This document shows positions 10,354 to 24,300 of a stretch of 64,000 nucleotides of DNA, piece by piece (position 1 is the first letter of the stretch; each line of letters starts with the position of its first letter). The position numbers were made by a program, and so were the translations under genes. The stretch comes from Corydoras sp. C115 (taxonomy: Eukaryota; Chordata; Actinopteri; Siluriformes; Callichthyidae), in contig JAFMOC010000016.1 of assembly GCA_019802505.1 (NCBI GenBank), positions 1,576,001-1,640,000 on the forward strand, written 5' to 3'. The notes beneath the pieces are model-generated. The model had not been told where the DNA came from, did no database searches, and saw only the letters and a list, made by a program, of their open reading frames with translations.

Positions 10354-13300
10354 CTTAAAATGAGAGATAAAAAACAATGCTCAACAGTAAGAAAAGTTTT
10401 TATTACTGAATACTAATATACAGCATCACAGATTCATAATGGAACCCTATGATCTGCAGTCTAATTATAAAAAAACACATATAAATGTTGTTGCAGTCAC
10501 TCAGATATTTATCAGTAAACTTTGGAAAAGTAAGATTACATTTATTTTAGAGCCTGCAGCAGTGAGTGATGTGTGCCAAACCTTCAGGAAATGACTTCAT
10601 CTATTGTTATGATATCTTTAATGTATTCATATGGATTACATTTCAAAATAATATTGTTTGTATTTTTCATGAAGGCATATGAAATGTGCATACCTAATAT
10701 GTCCAAAAGTATTGGGACACCCACATATTGCACATTTTAATGACTTTAATGTTGGTTTCCCCTTAGCAACTGTAAGAGCTTTCATGTATCTGAAAATGCT
10801 TTTTGGATTGTGTCTGTAAAAAAGCCTATTTGGACGAATGCAGAGGAGCATTTGTGAGGTCAGACATCAATGTTGAATGAAGGGGATGAAAGGGTCAATT
10901 TTGCAATATCCATCCAGGGTTGAAATCAGTGTCTGTGCAGTCCAGTCAAGTTCTTCAATGCTAAACTCAACCAAACAAGCATTTATAGACCTTGCTTTGT
11001 GCACTGGGGCATAGTCTTGCTAACAAAGTGTCCAACATGGACCTAGGTTCTGGACTGACTTTAAACACCTGTGTCATTAGGACTGATTAAAACACCTCAA
11101 TTCAAGTCAATTAAATCTAAAGGTGTATCCCAATATATTTGTCCATGTACTTTAGCTAAAACCAAAATTTGTTTTTAAGTGTATAGTGTTTAAAATGATG
11201 TGCACACACATTACATACTTCAGACTATGTGACAAATCATCATCAAAACAGACTAATTAATTAATCAACAATAAACTTTGTTTAAGATAAGATGAGTGAT
11301 ACCTTAATTACTACCGCTTGATTAATCCTCTTTGTTGCAGCGACAAAGTATACAGCTAACAAATACTTTAGTAATAGATTTGTATAGATTTTATAAGGTT
11401 AATGTTGCTGGTTAATTGCAAATTGATTATCTGCACATTATAATTATAATTTGCTAAATTATAAGTGTATGGATTTATTCAAGTTCTTACTGTATATCCT
11501 ATTAATCGCAATGACAGTACGTCAAGTTGCCAGCAGAGGCCACTGTTGCAGCAGCAGTAAATAGCTCATACAGCATATTTTCTACGTATCTGTTCTAAAG
11601 AGTTTCACAATGGTTTTCAGGTTGAACTCACTGTTTTCTTTCTGTCAGATTTTGGGTCTATTGGGTCAGATTTTGGGAATTTCCAAATTTTTATCCAGAA
11701 GAGTGTTTGTGAAGCTGAATATGATGCTGAATATGTCAAATCCACAATTTTACATGAACTTTACTATCTCTATATGTTTTTAAGCCAATGTTGTGTACTC
11801 CTCCAATTTACTGCTCTCCTTAAAGGTTTGTAGAAGGTTTGTATAAGGTTTGTAATGATTGTTTTTTTTTTATTTTGGTTTGTGGTATAGATAAGCGCAG
11901 TGTAAGTGCAATGTGTAAGGATGACAAAATATAAAAAAAATGAGAACCAGTCACAGTACGTATTAATGCCGCTTTTTAAAAAATACATCTTTTACTCCTA
12001 AAAATAATGTTAACTAGCTTCTACTGGCTGTGATTACATTTCCTTCAAATGTTGTAATTTACTCATAATTGGTTGTTTCTTGGCGTCATGCTTTTTGGAA
12101 AAAAGAAATTTATTTAACTAACATGAAACAAAATAAACTAAAAAAAATAATAATAAAACATTTTTTCCCCTGTGATTTATTCACAATAATGCACAACCTC
12201 TCGCACCTTATTGCTTTACAAAACCTCTGCAGGGTCCTGAAGAGTCAGTATGTCAAATGTGGTAATCAAAGAAATGGTGTGGATTTGGATAGGGAAACAC
12301 ACACACACTTCTGCTATTATTTATGATTTTATGAAGTTATGTTTTGTACCTGGGACTTTTCCACTGAAGCAGTGTGTTTATCACACATGGGGCTGATCTC
12401 CATGCCTCTGTCTCGCTCCCTGTCACCCTGGGTGAAATATTCCACCATGATCCGGTCTGTCCACTGCCGGTAGATCTCCAAAGGTTTGGTTGGGTTGCTT
12501 AGATCAGCGCAGTGCACCATGTTTTGAAGAACCTAAAACCATGTTTTTAGATAAGGTCATTTTTAAGTTAAAAAAATACTTTAAAAATGGATATTAGGTG
12601 AAAAAAAAAACCAACCTGTATTCTGTCTGAGTAGTTGTCGAGCAACAGCACTCCGAGACTGGTGACTTTCTTGGTCTCCACCATGGTCTTCAGGTCGGCC
12701 AGGAAATTCATGTGTTTGGACATATCTGTTGCTAAAACCTGAAATTCATTAACCACATGAGTAATTCAATATAAATATGCCCAATAAAAAAATAAAACAT
12801 TTTATCCAAGCAGAGTTTCCATGTTCTCCCCGTGTCCGAGTGGCTTTTCTCTGAGTTTTCGGGTTTCCTCTCACAGTCCAAAGACATGGATTTACAAGGT
12901 AAATTGCTGCTCTATATTGCCCCTATATAAATTGCCCGTATATTGTGTGTATGTGAGTGTGTGCCCAGTGATGGATTGGCACCCTGTCCTGGCTGGTGCT
13001 CAGCTCCCAAAACATCCCCTCCCCTCCCCTAGTGAAGGATTAAGAGGAAGATAATAAAATGAGATGAGAGTTAGAACTCACCATGTCGATGACCATCGTC
13101 CGGAGTGACTGCCGCTGTTTTGTGCTTAGGTTCTGGAGGAAGTCACAGTTCTCCTCCTGCAGTAGTTTAAAGCCTACAGCCAGGTGGTGGTTCTCCAGCA
13201 CTGATGCATCGTTATACATTAGTGCCAGCTCAGAATCTGTAGGATAATTTTATCACATGACTATTTTAAAATTAAAAGTCTTAATATCTAAAAACAAAAG

Positions 13301-13763
13301 TAAATCATTATATTATTACATAACTTTTATTGGTTATAATCCCACATTATATTAATGAGAGTATTGTAAACAAAAGAAAATATCCAAAATAACTTTGAAG
13401 CCTTTAAAGAAGATAAATTCATTCATTATTCATTCATTATCTACCGCTTTATCCTCTATTAGGGTCGCGGTGGGGTTCCCCATGCCCATCCAGGGGAGAA
13501 CGTTTCGGGCACTGGGCAGATACACCCAGGACAGGGCGCCAATCCATCGCTGGGCACACATTCACTCACACAGACACACTCTATATGGGGCAATTTGGAG
13601 AATTCATTTGACTTGATCCATGTTTTTGGACTGTGGGAGGAAACCGGAGAACCCGGAGGAAACCCACGCAGACACGGGGAGAACATGGAAACTCCACCCA
13701 GATGGGGATTCGAACCGGGAATCCCTAGCGCTGAGAGGCGAATATGCTAACCACTAAGCCACC

Positions 13764-13838
<75 letters not shown>

Positions 13839-16800
13839 AGGTGAGAGCACTCAACTCTCATAGCAAATAGGAATAGTCCTGGGTTTTGAACCGGGAATCC
13901 CTAGTGCTGAGAGGAGAACGTGCTAACCACTAAGCCACCGTGCCGCAGTAGATAAATTGATAATAAAATTATTATTTGTTTAATATTCCAACAATTTAGG
14001 CCTGAGCCCCTCTCCTCGATTAAATGATGGCTACCATCCAGAAAGTATTACTCTATTACACTATTACACACTTTTCTTAGGAACATAAAGCCAGTCAGCT
14101 GTATTTTTCTGTACTGCTGCTCATGCAACACCCAGGGTCAATGTAGCACACTCAGAGTAAAGCCCGTGGAATTTTCTGGCTCTGTTTTGTGAAATATTCT
14201 ATTGTAAAATCTTTCAGAACAACTGTAATGGAACATACTGGTGTTGATGAGAAACTGGTTGGACACTCCAGGATGGTCCACGTCGTGAATGGCACTAGCG
14301 AACAGCGCAGCCATGATTTCAAGGTCAGTGAAGACAGCCTGAAACAAAACATTTGCAGGTGATTACTAATAGCTTGTTACACATGTCCAAAATCCCATTG
14401 ACTGAGGACATTTCAGGAACCTCTAAAGCAGGTGAGGACAGAAGTACGTGGGTAGACTGCACAACATCGGCGGCATGGATGCTGTTGTGATAGGCCACGT
14501 CTGCATGGTAGTGATCTTCCAGAGTCATCATGAAAGTTATAAAGGTGTTGGTTGGGATCTTAAAGCACTTTAGCAAGTCACGTTCCTAAAAAATACAAAC
14601 ATGAAATCAATCGTTCTGCTCAGCCAATAAAGCTGCAATTACAATAAAGTGGTCCATACACGTTTTACCTGAAAAATAGTGTACATGATGGCCGTCAGAG
14701 GACGATTCCCTGAATGATCTGCTACCTTGAAGATGTCAAGTCCCCAGCGATTAATGTCTTCAAGTTCCTGCAATTTAAAGAACGTTCAGTTTATGAACAC
14801 CTGTCACCCCTGTTCTGCCCTCTTTACGTCCCAAAGTATTAACACCTGTGCACCTCTTATCCTAATTACTGCCTTGTGTGGTTTAATCTGATAATGCCCA
14901 TATTTCCCACCATGCTGTGTATGTCTTTTCTGTGAATTTTGTGCAGCATTGTCTATTTAACACAGCTCACCACGAGAGTGTGAGTGAGCAGAGCCTGTGG
15001 ATGAGAGGCAGATTTAGGACATAGATCAGGTAAACAGTAACACCTGCCTGTGATTAATGCCTGTTTTTGTGGTAACAGGAGGCTGAAAGCAGTCTGGAGG
15101 GAGAGAGAGACTTGACTGTCCAAGACAGAGCATCACAAACAGAACTAACCCGAGAACATACAGTTTGCCCAGCATTTCTGTTTTGTAGAATTTGGTGCTG
15201 GCTACAATAAAACCAACGCATCTGTTTCCTGGTGTCACTCCCACAGTTATTTCACAATGGCTTTTCACACGCTAGTGACTCATTGAGTATTTTATTTTAC
15301 TTTCTTATTGTTTATTAGTAATTTAAAAGGTTTTAAATAAATTGGCTAAATCCATCAATACTCATGTGTGCCCGTCATGTTCAAATAATCAGTTTATACT
15401 TAATAAAGAAAAATATTAATCTACTCAATTATTAAAATTGTTCCAGTATTAAACAAAATCCAACAAAAAGGAAATACAATGTCCTTTCATGGGGCACTTA
15501 TTCATGTTAAAATAAAACCTTTTATATTTGCCACTGACAGGTTATTAATGTTATTGTAAGTGAGTTTTACAGACACAAATATGTACAGAAGAAATTCCTT
15601 CATCATTCAACATGGACTCAAGAAAAAAAAAAAGAGTAAGACACTGACTGCAGAAAGAATTATTTTTATACGATTGGGGTAGAGATGAACATTTGAAAGT
15701 CTAGATCCCACAGGGAAAAAGAAAGGGAAACATTGCGGGGCAGACAGAACCATTTAGTGTCCCCACATCACCTGCTAACAGGAGGAATGTGGTAGGAAAC
15801 TGGAGCTCCTGATGAAGCCCACATGATCACGTGAGAAACAAAGAACTAGTATTGACTAGTATGTCTGACGTTGCACCAGACACAAATCAGTAAAATCACT
15901 ATTCAACTGGACACCATTTTGTAGTGAATATCCCTTGATTGAACTGAAGCTACATCATGTGATCGAACTGAGAAAGGAAAAGGCATTTGGATGTGGAAGT
16001 CAACTATTTACATAAAACAATGAACATGATAAAATGTGATTACCAACATCAAACAGCATTATGATTTATAATAGGGAGTGGCGGAATAAGCGCGGAATAT
16101 TTTAAGAGTTTTGTCATTTGGCGGACACTTCTTGTCCTAGGTTCTTAAACTGTATTTACTAAATTTAAATTTTATAATAATATCAAATTTAGTACTACAG
16201 TGTAGTAGGCGATTTCGGATGCAACCATGGCATTCTTTCTGTAAAGAACCACCTTGGTGCTATATGTTTAGAGAATGTGTTGTAGGAATTCTATTACTCT
16301 GAAATTGTTTAGCTATTTATTTTAAGTAGTACTAAGATGTGTTTAAAATGTCTATATTAATCTCTATCACTCTCCCTTTTTTCTCTGTCTCTCTCTGTGT
16401 GCATGCGTGTATGTGTGCAGACTGACCTTGGCCAGCAGGTTCTCATGCTCAGTGCTGACCCCGAAGCGCGGGATACAGCTGGGCGCCAGACTCGGGCTGT
16501 GTGTCAGCTTCTTCACTCCACTGATCTGGGACATGGGGCGTCGCTTCTTCTCCTTTTCTTTTGGTGGTGGAGAATGAATCTCCATGTCATGTTGCTTCTC
16601 TGCAACACCCATTGATTACATAAACGCAAGTGCAGATCTGACTTTTACAACTAAAATTTCAATATTCAGTTTTAAATAAAATTTCAGTTGTGAACACTGA
16701 TGAAGCAGCTACAGTTTTGTAACAATAAAGCTCGGGAGATGTAATATTGTGTACAGTATACAGTTACATGAATGATTTGGGACCCAAATCAAATGAATAA

Positions 16801-18245
16801 TTATTTAGGTAGATATATTCATTAATTTATTCATTATCTTATATTAGGGTCGCGGGGGGGTTCCCCATGCCCATCCAGGGGAGAATGTTTCGAGCGCTGG
16901 GCAGATACACCCAGGACAGGGCGCCAATCTATCGCTGGGCAAGGTAGATATATCTTTAAATAAATATATATATATATAAATATATCTTTAGTTTTCAACC
17001 ATTTTATAAAAATGAGCTTGTGATGGCTTGTGTAGTCGATAAGGTAGTTTCTATGCACGTTTTAAGCAGCCTGATTGGTTAAAGCTGGTTTATTGCAAAT
17101 AAAAGGCCTGTTGTAAAAGTAATATCAATTTTATTGATATGAGGGTTTTGTGAAGCTGCTGTAACAAAGTTTATTTGGCTTTTATTTTGACAGGGAACTG
17201 GATTCAATTAAACCCCACCAAATTTTGGAAACAGATCTTAACTATCTGTAAAGAAGCTCGAGTTTACTGACTCTCACTCATTATCTTCCGCTTTATCCTC
17301 TATTAGGGTCACAGGAGGGGGGTTCCCCATGCCCATCCAGGGGAGAACGTTTCGGGCGCTGGGCAGATACACCCAGGACAGGGCGCCAATCTATCGCTGG
17401 GCAAGCTCGAGTTTACTTTTAGTTAATTAATACAGTATCAGAGTTATTAATGAAGTAAATGAAAGTAAATTAACAGTATGTATGAATAATCTGTAAATAA
17501 TATACAATAGCATACAGAAAAATAGAAATGACCCCCGCCTATTTATGATAACAAATTTTACTGAGGTGTGCACAATCTATGTAGATGCTACAATAAGTAA
17601 AGTAAAAATAAATATTATAATATAATGTCTAAACTTTATATTTAAAAGTTATATGTGAAACAATTTAGTTGTAACTAAACGTATTAAACATTCAGTATCT
17701 TTGCGGTTGAACCTATTTTAATGAATTCATATTTCCTCTGAGACTCACCTAAAAACGTGCGTGCTATATACTCTGAGACTTGGTTTCCTGAGCGGCTGGT
17801 TTCTGAAAGCTGGGTCAGCTCACGGTTCAGCATTCTCTTAAACTGCACACAAAATACAAGCAATTTCAATCTAAAGATTAAATAACAGACTGTAAAAACA
17901 TTTTATTAAACAATTGATACCAAGAACATTGTGAGAACTATAAAAAAAAAACAAAAAAAAACACTCCAATATGCAGGGATGACAGTATCACATTTCACCA
18001 TTGGAAAGAAAACGTGTAATGTGTGAGCTTAGCATTTGCAGAAACATATAAACATGAAACTACATTGTATTCATTGATAACATCAAAGTGATGGAAAGGC
18101 CAACAAAAAATAGACTTTTAAAAAATTTATCTATATGTAATGCAATGGCTCTTTATACTGCATTTCTGCATAATAATATGTTTTTATAGCCATAAAATAG
18201 TTATTGACAGGTGAATTAATTAAGAGAGATCATTTCTAAAGTCCT

Positions 18246-18318
<73 letters not shown>

Positions 18319-18651
18319 TTCATTATCTTCCGCTTTATCCTCTATTAGGGTCGCGGTGGGATTCCCCATGCCCATCCAGGGGAGAACGTTTCGGGCGCTG
18401 GGCAGATACACACAGGACAGGGCGCCAACCTATGGCTGGGCACACACTCACTCACACACACACACACGCTCTACATGGGGCAATTTGAAGAACTCAATTG
18501 ACTTGATCCATGTTTTTGGACTGTGGGAGGAAACCGGAGAACCTGGAGGAAACCCACACGGACACGGGGAGAAAATGGAAACTCCACCCAGATGGGGATT
18601 CGAACCGGGAATCCCTAGCGCTGAGAGGCGAACATGCTAACCACTAAGCCA

Positions 18652-18740
<89 letters not shown>

Positions 18741-21333
18741 TGTGAGATTTGCACTCAACTCTCATAGCAAATAGGAATAGTCCTGGGTTTGATTGCCAGG
18801 TTAGGAAAATAAGGGTTTTTTCCTCCTCAACCAAAGACATGTACAGTATTATTATTATATGTGAACGTATTGTATAAAAATGTTTTTGTCAAGAATGTGC
18901 CCTATTAGATGTCCAGACATTTACATTTTTTTAAAGCAGCTAAGTAGTAAGAGATCAGCATGCCCTCTTATAAACTGCTAATTGTAGGGAGACTCAGTTC
19001 ACTGGGCAATGAGACAGGCCCCATATTGATCAGTGGTCCTAAAACTACCAACAGGTATAATGGGTAAGATACTGTGGCTCTGTCGAAAGTCCTAGATGGT
19101 TTCCCAGACATGCGTCTTATCATAACAAGCAAAGCCACGTGCATTTCAATCACAAAGACTATAAATCATCCAGAAAAAGACACGAGCTAAGCATAACTGC
19201 ACTTACCTAAAGAACGTCACAGGAAACAAATGCTGAGCCTCAGCCAAGCAAACACATATAAACCCATTGCTGTAGGTGACTGTAGGGCAAAGCTGGGGTT
19301 TCACATTTTATTATCCATTAAGTTAATCAAGAGCTCTTAAATTGTAGACATGCACATCTGAACAGACTAAATGTCAAAACTGTTGTCATGCACCAAATAC
19401 AAACAAAAAACAGTAAGGCATCCCTGCAAAGCAAGAACGGATTATAATCATGGTCACTGGCTTCTTGCACTGTGTGTAAATACAGAGTGTGTATGCTTTA
19501 GAGCTTCCAATCAGCTGCTCCTGACAACAGAGGCTCCTCCCTACTGATTGGCTGCAGAGCATGCAGGGAGGTGTGTGCATGCACGCACATGGGACTGTGA
19601 GTGTGTATACTCGTGCCCTGCATACACGATCGGTGTGCAAATGGCAAGAAGAAATTTAAGAACCAGGTGTAAATATAAAATAATTAAAAAGCTTTTAAAA
19701 GTGTAATCATTACAACACTGGTTATAACAATTATTTAAAAAAAACAATACAATAATAATAATAATACAACAAAACACTAACAAAAATTTTGTGACAAATT
19801 TTGTGTCTTTTTTAACCCTTTATTTATATATTTTACTATTTATTTTTGAATTGTACTTATTAATTTATTAAATCCTATTTATTTATTTATGGGTACTGTA
19901 TTACAAGGCAAATTTCTTAATGCAAAACTTGCACAAGAAGAAACCTGGTACAAGAGAGGTCTATATTTAGCATCAAGCTATTTATAGAACATTCAATTAC
20001 ACCCCCACATATGTGTGTGAGAGCTTCAGGATCCTCACACATGGCAGTCTTTGAGACAGAACTGAAGTCCTTGAACTAGCCAATCAGACAAGCTGCAGCC
20101 GATTCCCTGGTGGTGTCCCATGACATCGCCTCTGATGCGCATGTTCACGTTTGTAATGCAAGTGCGGGGTGTGCATGAGAATGAATCTGCGCATGAATGA
20201 GTTAAGACAGATCAGTGCATGAGCTGAACCAATGGCGCCAGTATCCCTCTCATCACCTTTATAACATATAATATTATAAAATGAAGCATGTTACATTAAT
20301 GTCAAATTTGAGTCCAAATTTTAGCAAAATCCTGATAAAGATTAAGAACATAGAATGAAGCCTAGATATTTACTTAGCTTTAGAGCTAAGATTTCCAAAC
20401 ATGGTGAAGTCATAATGCAGCATCCATAAATTATTTATATTAATTCATTTTCTGATCCTCTGATCTCGATCATGAAGGGGGAGGGGTGTTGCCAAAAGGT
20501 GTGAAAACACCTTGAAAAGGTCGCCAGGCTGACTTTGGCAGTGAACAAGCTCTCAGAGGCATCCATGCAGCCATTAGGAAAACATGCTAATTCCAAAACA
20601 CACCTTAACCTTTAGACCACCATGCTGCCTAATTCTTATTTATATAAAATGTAAAAAAAATGGTTAATACATGAAGAAAGATAAATTAATGAATCATAAA
20701 TACCTTATTGGAAGCCATCTCACTGACAGAGTGGCGGGTTTGCAGCGTCTCCAGCTGATCCAGACACCAGTCTAGCTCTTCCAGTGTTTCAACAGCCAAC
20801 TTCTGGTACGCCTCATCTGCTGAGATACAGACTCAGTTAAACCTCTGCTCTCTGAAGATCCATTGCTTTTATGTTTTCATTTGAACTTTTTCAACATTTG
20901 CTTGAATGATGTTTACTTAATAATACAGAAAGTTGAACGTGGGTTAATTTGTTAAATAAAGAATCAATTCAGGCTGTTTTCTGTGAACTCTACAGTTTTA
21001 ACAACCAACAGGTTTAAACAGTGGGGATATAATTTGAAAGTTATAATAAACTTGCTGTAGTTCTTGGTCTGTTATCTCAAAACCAGTTTTAATGTACACT
21101 TGTACATTAAATTATGTATATAAACATGAATGATATACAGTCATATAGTCATTAAATTCATCTAAAAATAATTGGAATTACAAATGTAATTAAATTATGA
21201 GAGTTAATAAATAACTTTATTGTACCAACATGGGTACACAATGACATTATTATACAGATAAAACTTCATGGTACATGACAATAAAGTTCTCACATTAAAC
21301 TGAAAAGACAAGCATTGTATCTTATAAATATGG

Positions 21334-21370
<37 letters not shown>

Positions 21371-24300
21371 TTCCCTATACAAATTCACACTGCTGCATTT
21401 GACATACTTACTCTTGGAGGTCCTGTGAAGGTCGTGTGCTAAATGAACTAATGTAATGTAATATTGGATTTTCTTAAAGCAAAAAGCCTCATACACTAAC
21501 CTTGTATGCTCTGCTTGCACATAGATGGAGGGTTGGTGCTTGTTGGTCGTCTAAAAAGAAAAAAAATACTGGATGTTTACAGAATATAAACTCTTTTGCT
21601 CTCTGTCTGTGAAACACAGATAATCAACAAATAAACAAAAACAATCTCATGGACAAATAAAAACCAGACAACCTCTCTTACTTGCAACTTCCTCGATCCT
21701 GCTGATGAGTTAACGCTGCAAAGTTGCTTCGTACTGTTCGCAGACTGGCCAGGACCTACATAGAACCAAGATATGATAACTACAGATATCCAGGTTCTAT
21801 GTATGTTTTTTTTTAATCTCATTTCATTATCTCATTATATTAGAACCCAGAAAATGGACACAGGGGGAACATGGAAACTCCTCCTAGATTGGGATTCTTA
21901 CCTGGATCCCATAATCAGGTGAGAGTATTCATTAAATAAAAATGTTTAAAAGTGGCCTGTACAAATATAATGATACAATTACAGGATACAAATTTAGCAA
22001 ATAGGTTAATTATATAATAAAGTCTTGAGGAATAATGCCATATTAAACACTACACACACTAGAAAGCCATGATATAAGAGGAGAACTTCTAGTTTAAAGA
22101 AAGTTCGACCATTCGACCATCAGAACCACAGCAATGAAGTGTGGAATAAATTACAATAGGTGTCAAAATGCTGTATTAGTCGGGGTATTGACATGCCCTG
22201 AGGAGCTCTTTCTGCTCTGTCCCATGGACTTCACAGGATTGAGATCTGGGGATAGAAAAGTTTATGGAAAACTCATTCTCATGTTCCTGGAACCAATTCA
22301 TGACCATATGCACTGTCCTGCTCAGAGTGTCCATCTGCCAAAGGTTAAACAGCTTCCATGAACTTGGTCAACCTCAATGTTTATGTAAACTTTACTGTCC
22401 AAACATCCATCTACAGGTATTAGAGAACCCGAGGGTGTGCCAGGAAACAGTCCCCTCATAATTATTCCACCAGCCTGAACTCTTGACTCCTGACAAAAAA
22501 GGTTCATCAGCTCATAATGCTTGTGCCACATCCTGACATGTCCTGACATTTTCCCACTGACCAGTGCTCCATTTTCTTGCTTGTTATTTATTTTTTTGCC
22601 TTTTCTGTTTCTGAGTTGTTTCTCATACACAGCAATGACACTCGAACAGGTCATCTGTTTTAAGGAGCTGTTGGATCACTAGCATTATAACCTGTAACTG
22701 CACCACCAGTTCATAAGAAACATTCTTCATATCCACCTTTGATTTCTTTTTGTGTTTATATCCACAGGGTTTACTTTTTTTGTAAACATTTTCCTAGATA
22801 ACATGAAAATAAGCAGAACCACACAAAGAAATACTGGTCTCCAGTCAGTCTAGCCCTAATGACTATGTGTTGTTGCTCAGATCACTACTTTTTTCCATTC
22901 TAATGTGGATTCACACCAAAACTGATCCACACAAAACTTGCAGACTTGATTTTTCGTTATGTAATATATATTTTTTTGCACTTCCGAGTCACATGTCTAA
23001 CAATTGTATTGGGATACTCTAATCGTTCCAGGACAGCTGTGTCTAAAAGAATGGCCAACCCATGTTACTAAAGCAAGGGCGTCCACAATACTGTGGCTGC
23101 AAACACAAATGATGACCACTGAGGTTTACATTCAGCTGTTTAATAAATCTGGTTAAGTGTTATACTTAGTTTTCTTTATAGATAAAAAAATCAAACGTAC
23201 AATAAAATAAATATAAATATAAAAAGGCATAAAAATATCAAACTTAAAGAAAGATAAATTACATACTATATTTGAAATAATTATTAACATTTTATTGGGA
23301 TTATAGACTGTAGTTCTCTTTTAAAATAATGTAGAATTTAAATGCTGCTTTGATTGTTACACTCACCCTAAGTTTTACTCTTTTGGACTGATCATCAACA
23401 AAGATCATCATCCTAATTAAGGTCATTGTGGGCTGGAGCTTATCCCAGCACCGGGCAAAATACCCTGGACAGTCCATTGCAAATTAGCCCATCTTCCAAA
23501 TTTTTACTTAGGAGTAAGTATCTTTAGTTTAGTTTAGTATCTTTAGTTTACCCAAATTCACAGCTCATAAAAGAAACCCAGCTTGGGGAGAACATGCAAA
23601 CCCCACACAAAATTCCACCTGGAAATCAAAGCAAGTATCTAGTGGACTTCTTCCCTGATCCACCACTGAAGCTCTCCATTATAATTAGTTTGCTAAAGCA
23701 GTTTAAATGTTCAATCTTGTAAATGAGACACATAATGTACAAGATCACACTTACCTGGGCAAATGGGGTTACTATCATGTCTTCGTGCCTGAAAGAGAAG
23801 AGAAATTGCTTACTGAAGCATCTGATAATAAACATGAACCTGCATCTCAGAATGTTCAGGGTGTGAAGGGTTTATTATCTTAGGATCAAAAGTTATACTG
23901 AATTGGGTAAGAAATTAAACTCAGTCTCATGCAGAAAGACTGTGTTCATACTCAAATCCACTTAAAAACTTATTCCCACAGAATCAGAATGTGACTAATC
24001 CAGCAGATCTGCGACATGAGTCACTGTGCAAACCACAACGTCCAGAGAGGGTAGTAAGAGGTCTGGATCACTTCAGTTTACAAGACCTGAGTGTTAAATT
24101 CAACCTTAAGGACGGGGTGAAAAGATACATTTATTTAATCACATAAGTACAATTTGGAGATAAGTTTTTCCATTTAATAATACTTTATAGTTTTACTCCA
24201 CAAGGAACTTATTTACTATGTATATTTACTAGCTTTAGTTACTTAGTTATTATATACATTTAATATGAAGATTTTACACAATTGATAAAATAAAAAGCTT

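Noticed and set aside
18356..18640. 60-115-codon frames inside SINE family 1 copies (also at 13.4, 30.8, 36.0, 42.6, 61.7 and 63.3 kb)
   Set aside because: They recur because the SINE is repeated. The SINE is non-coding.
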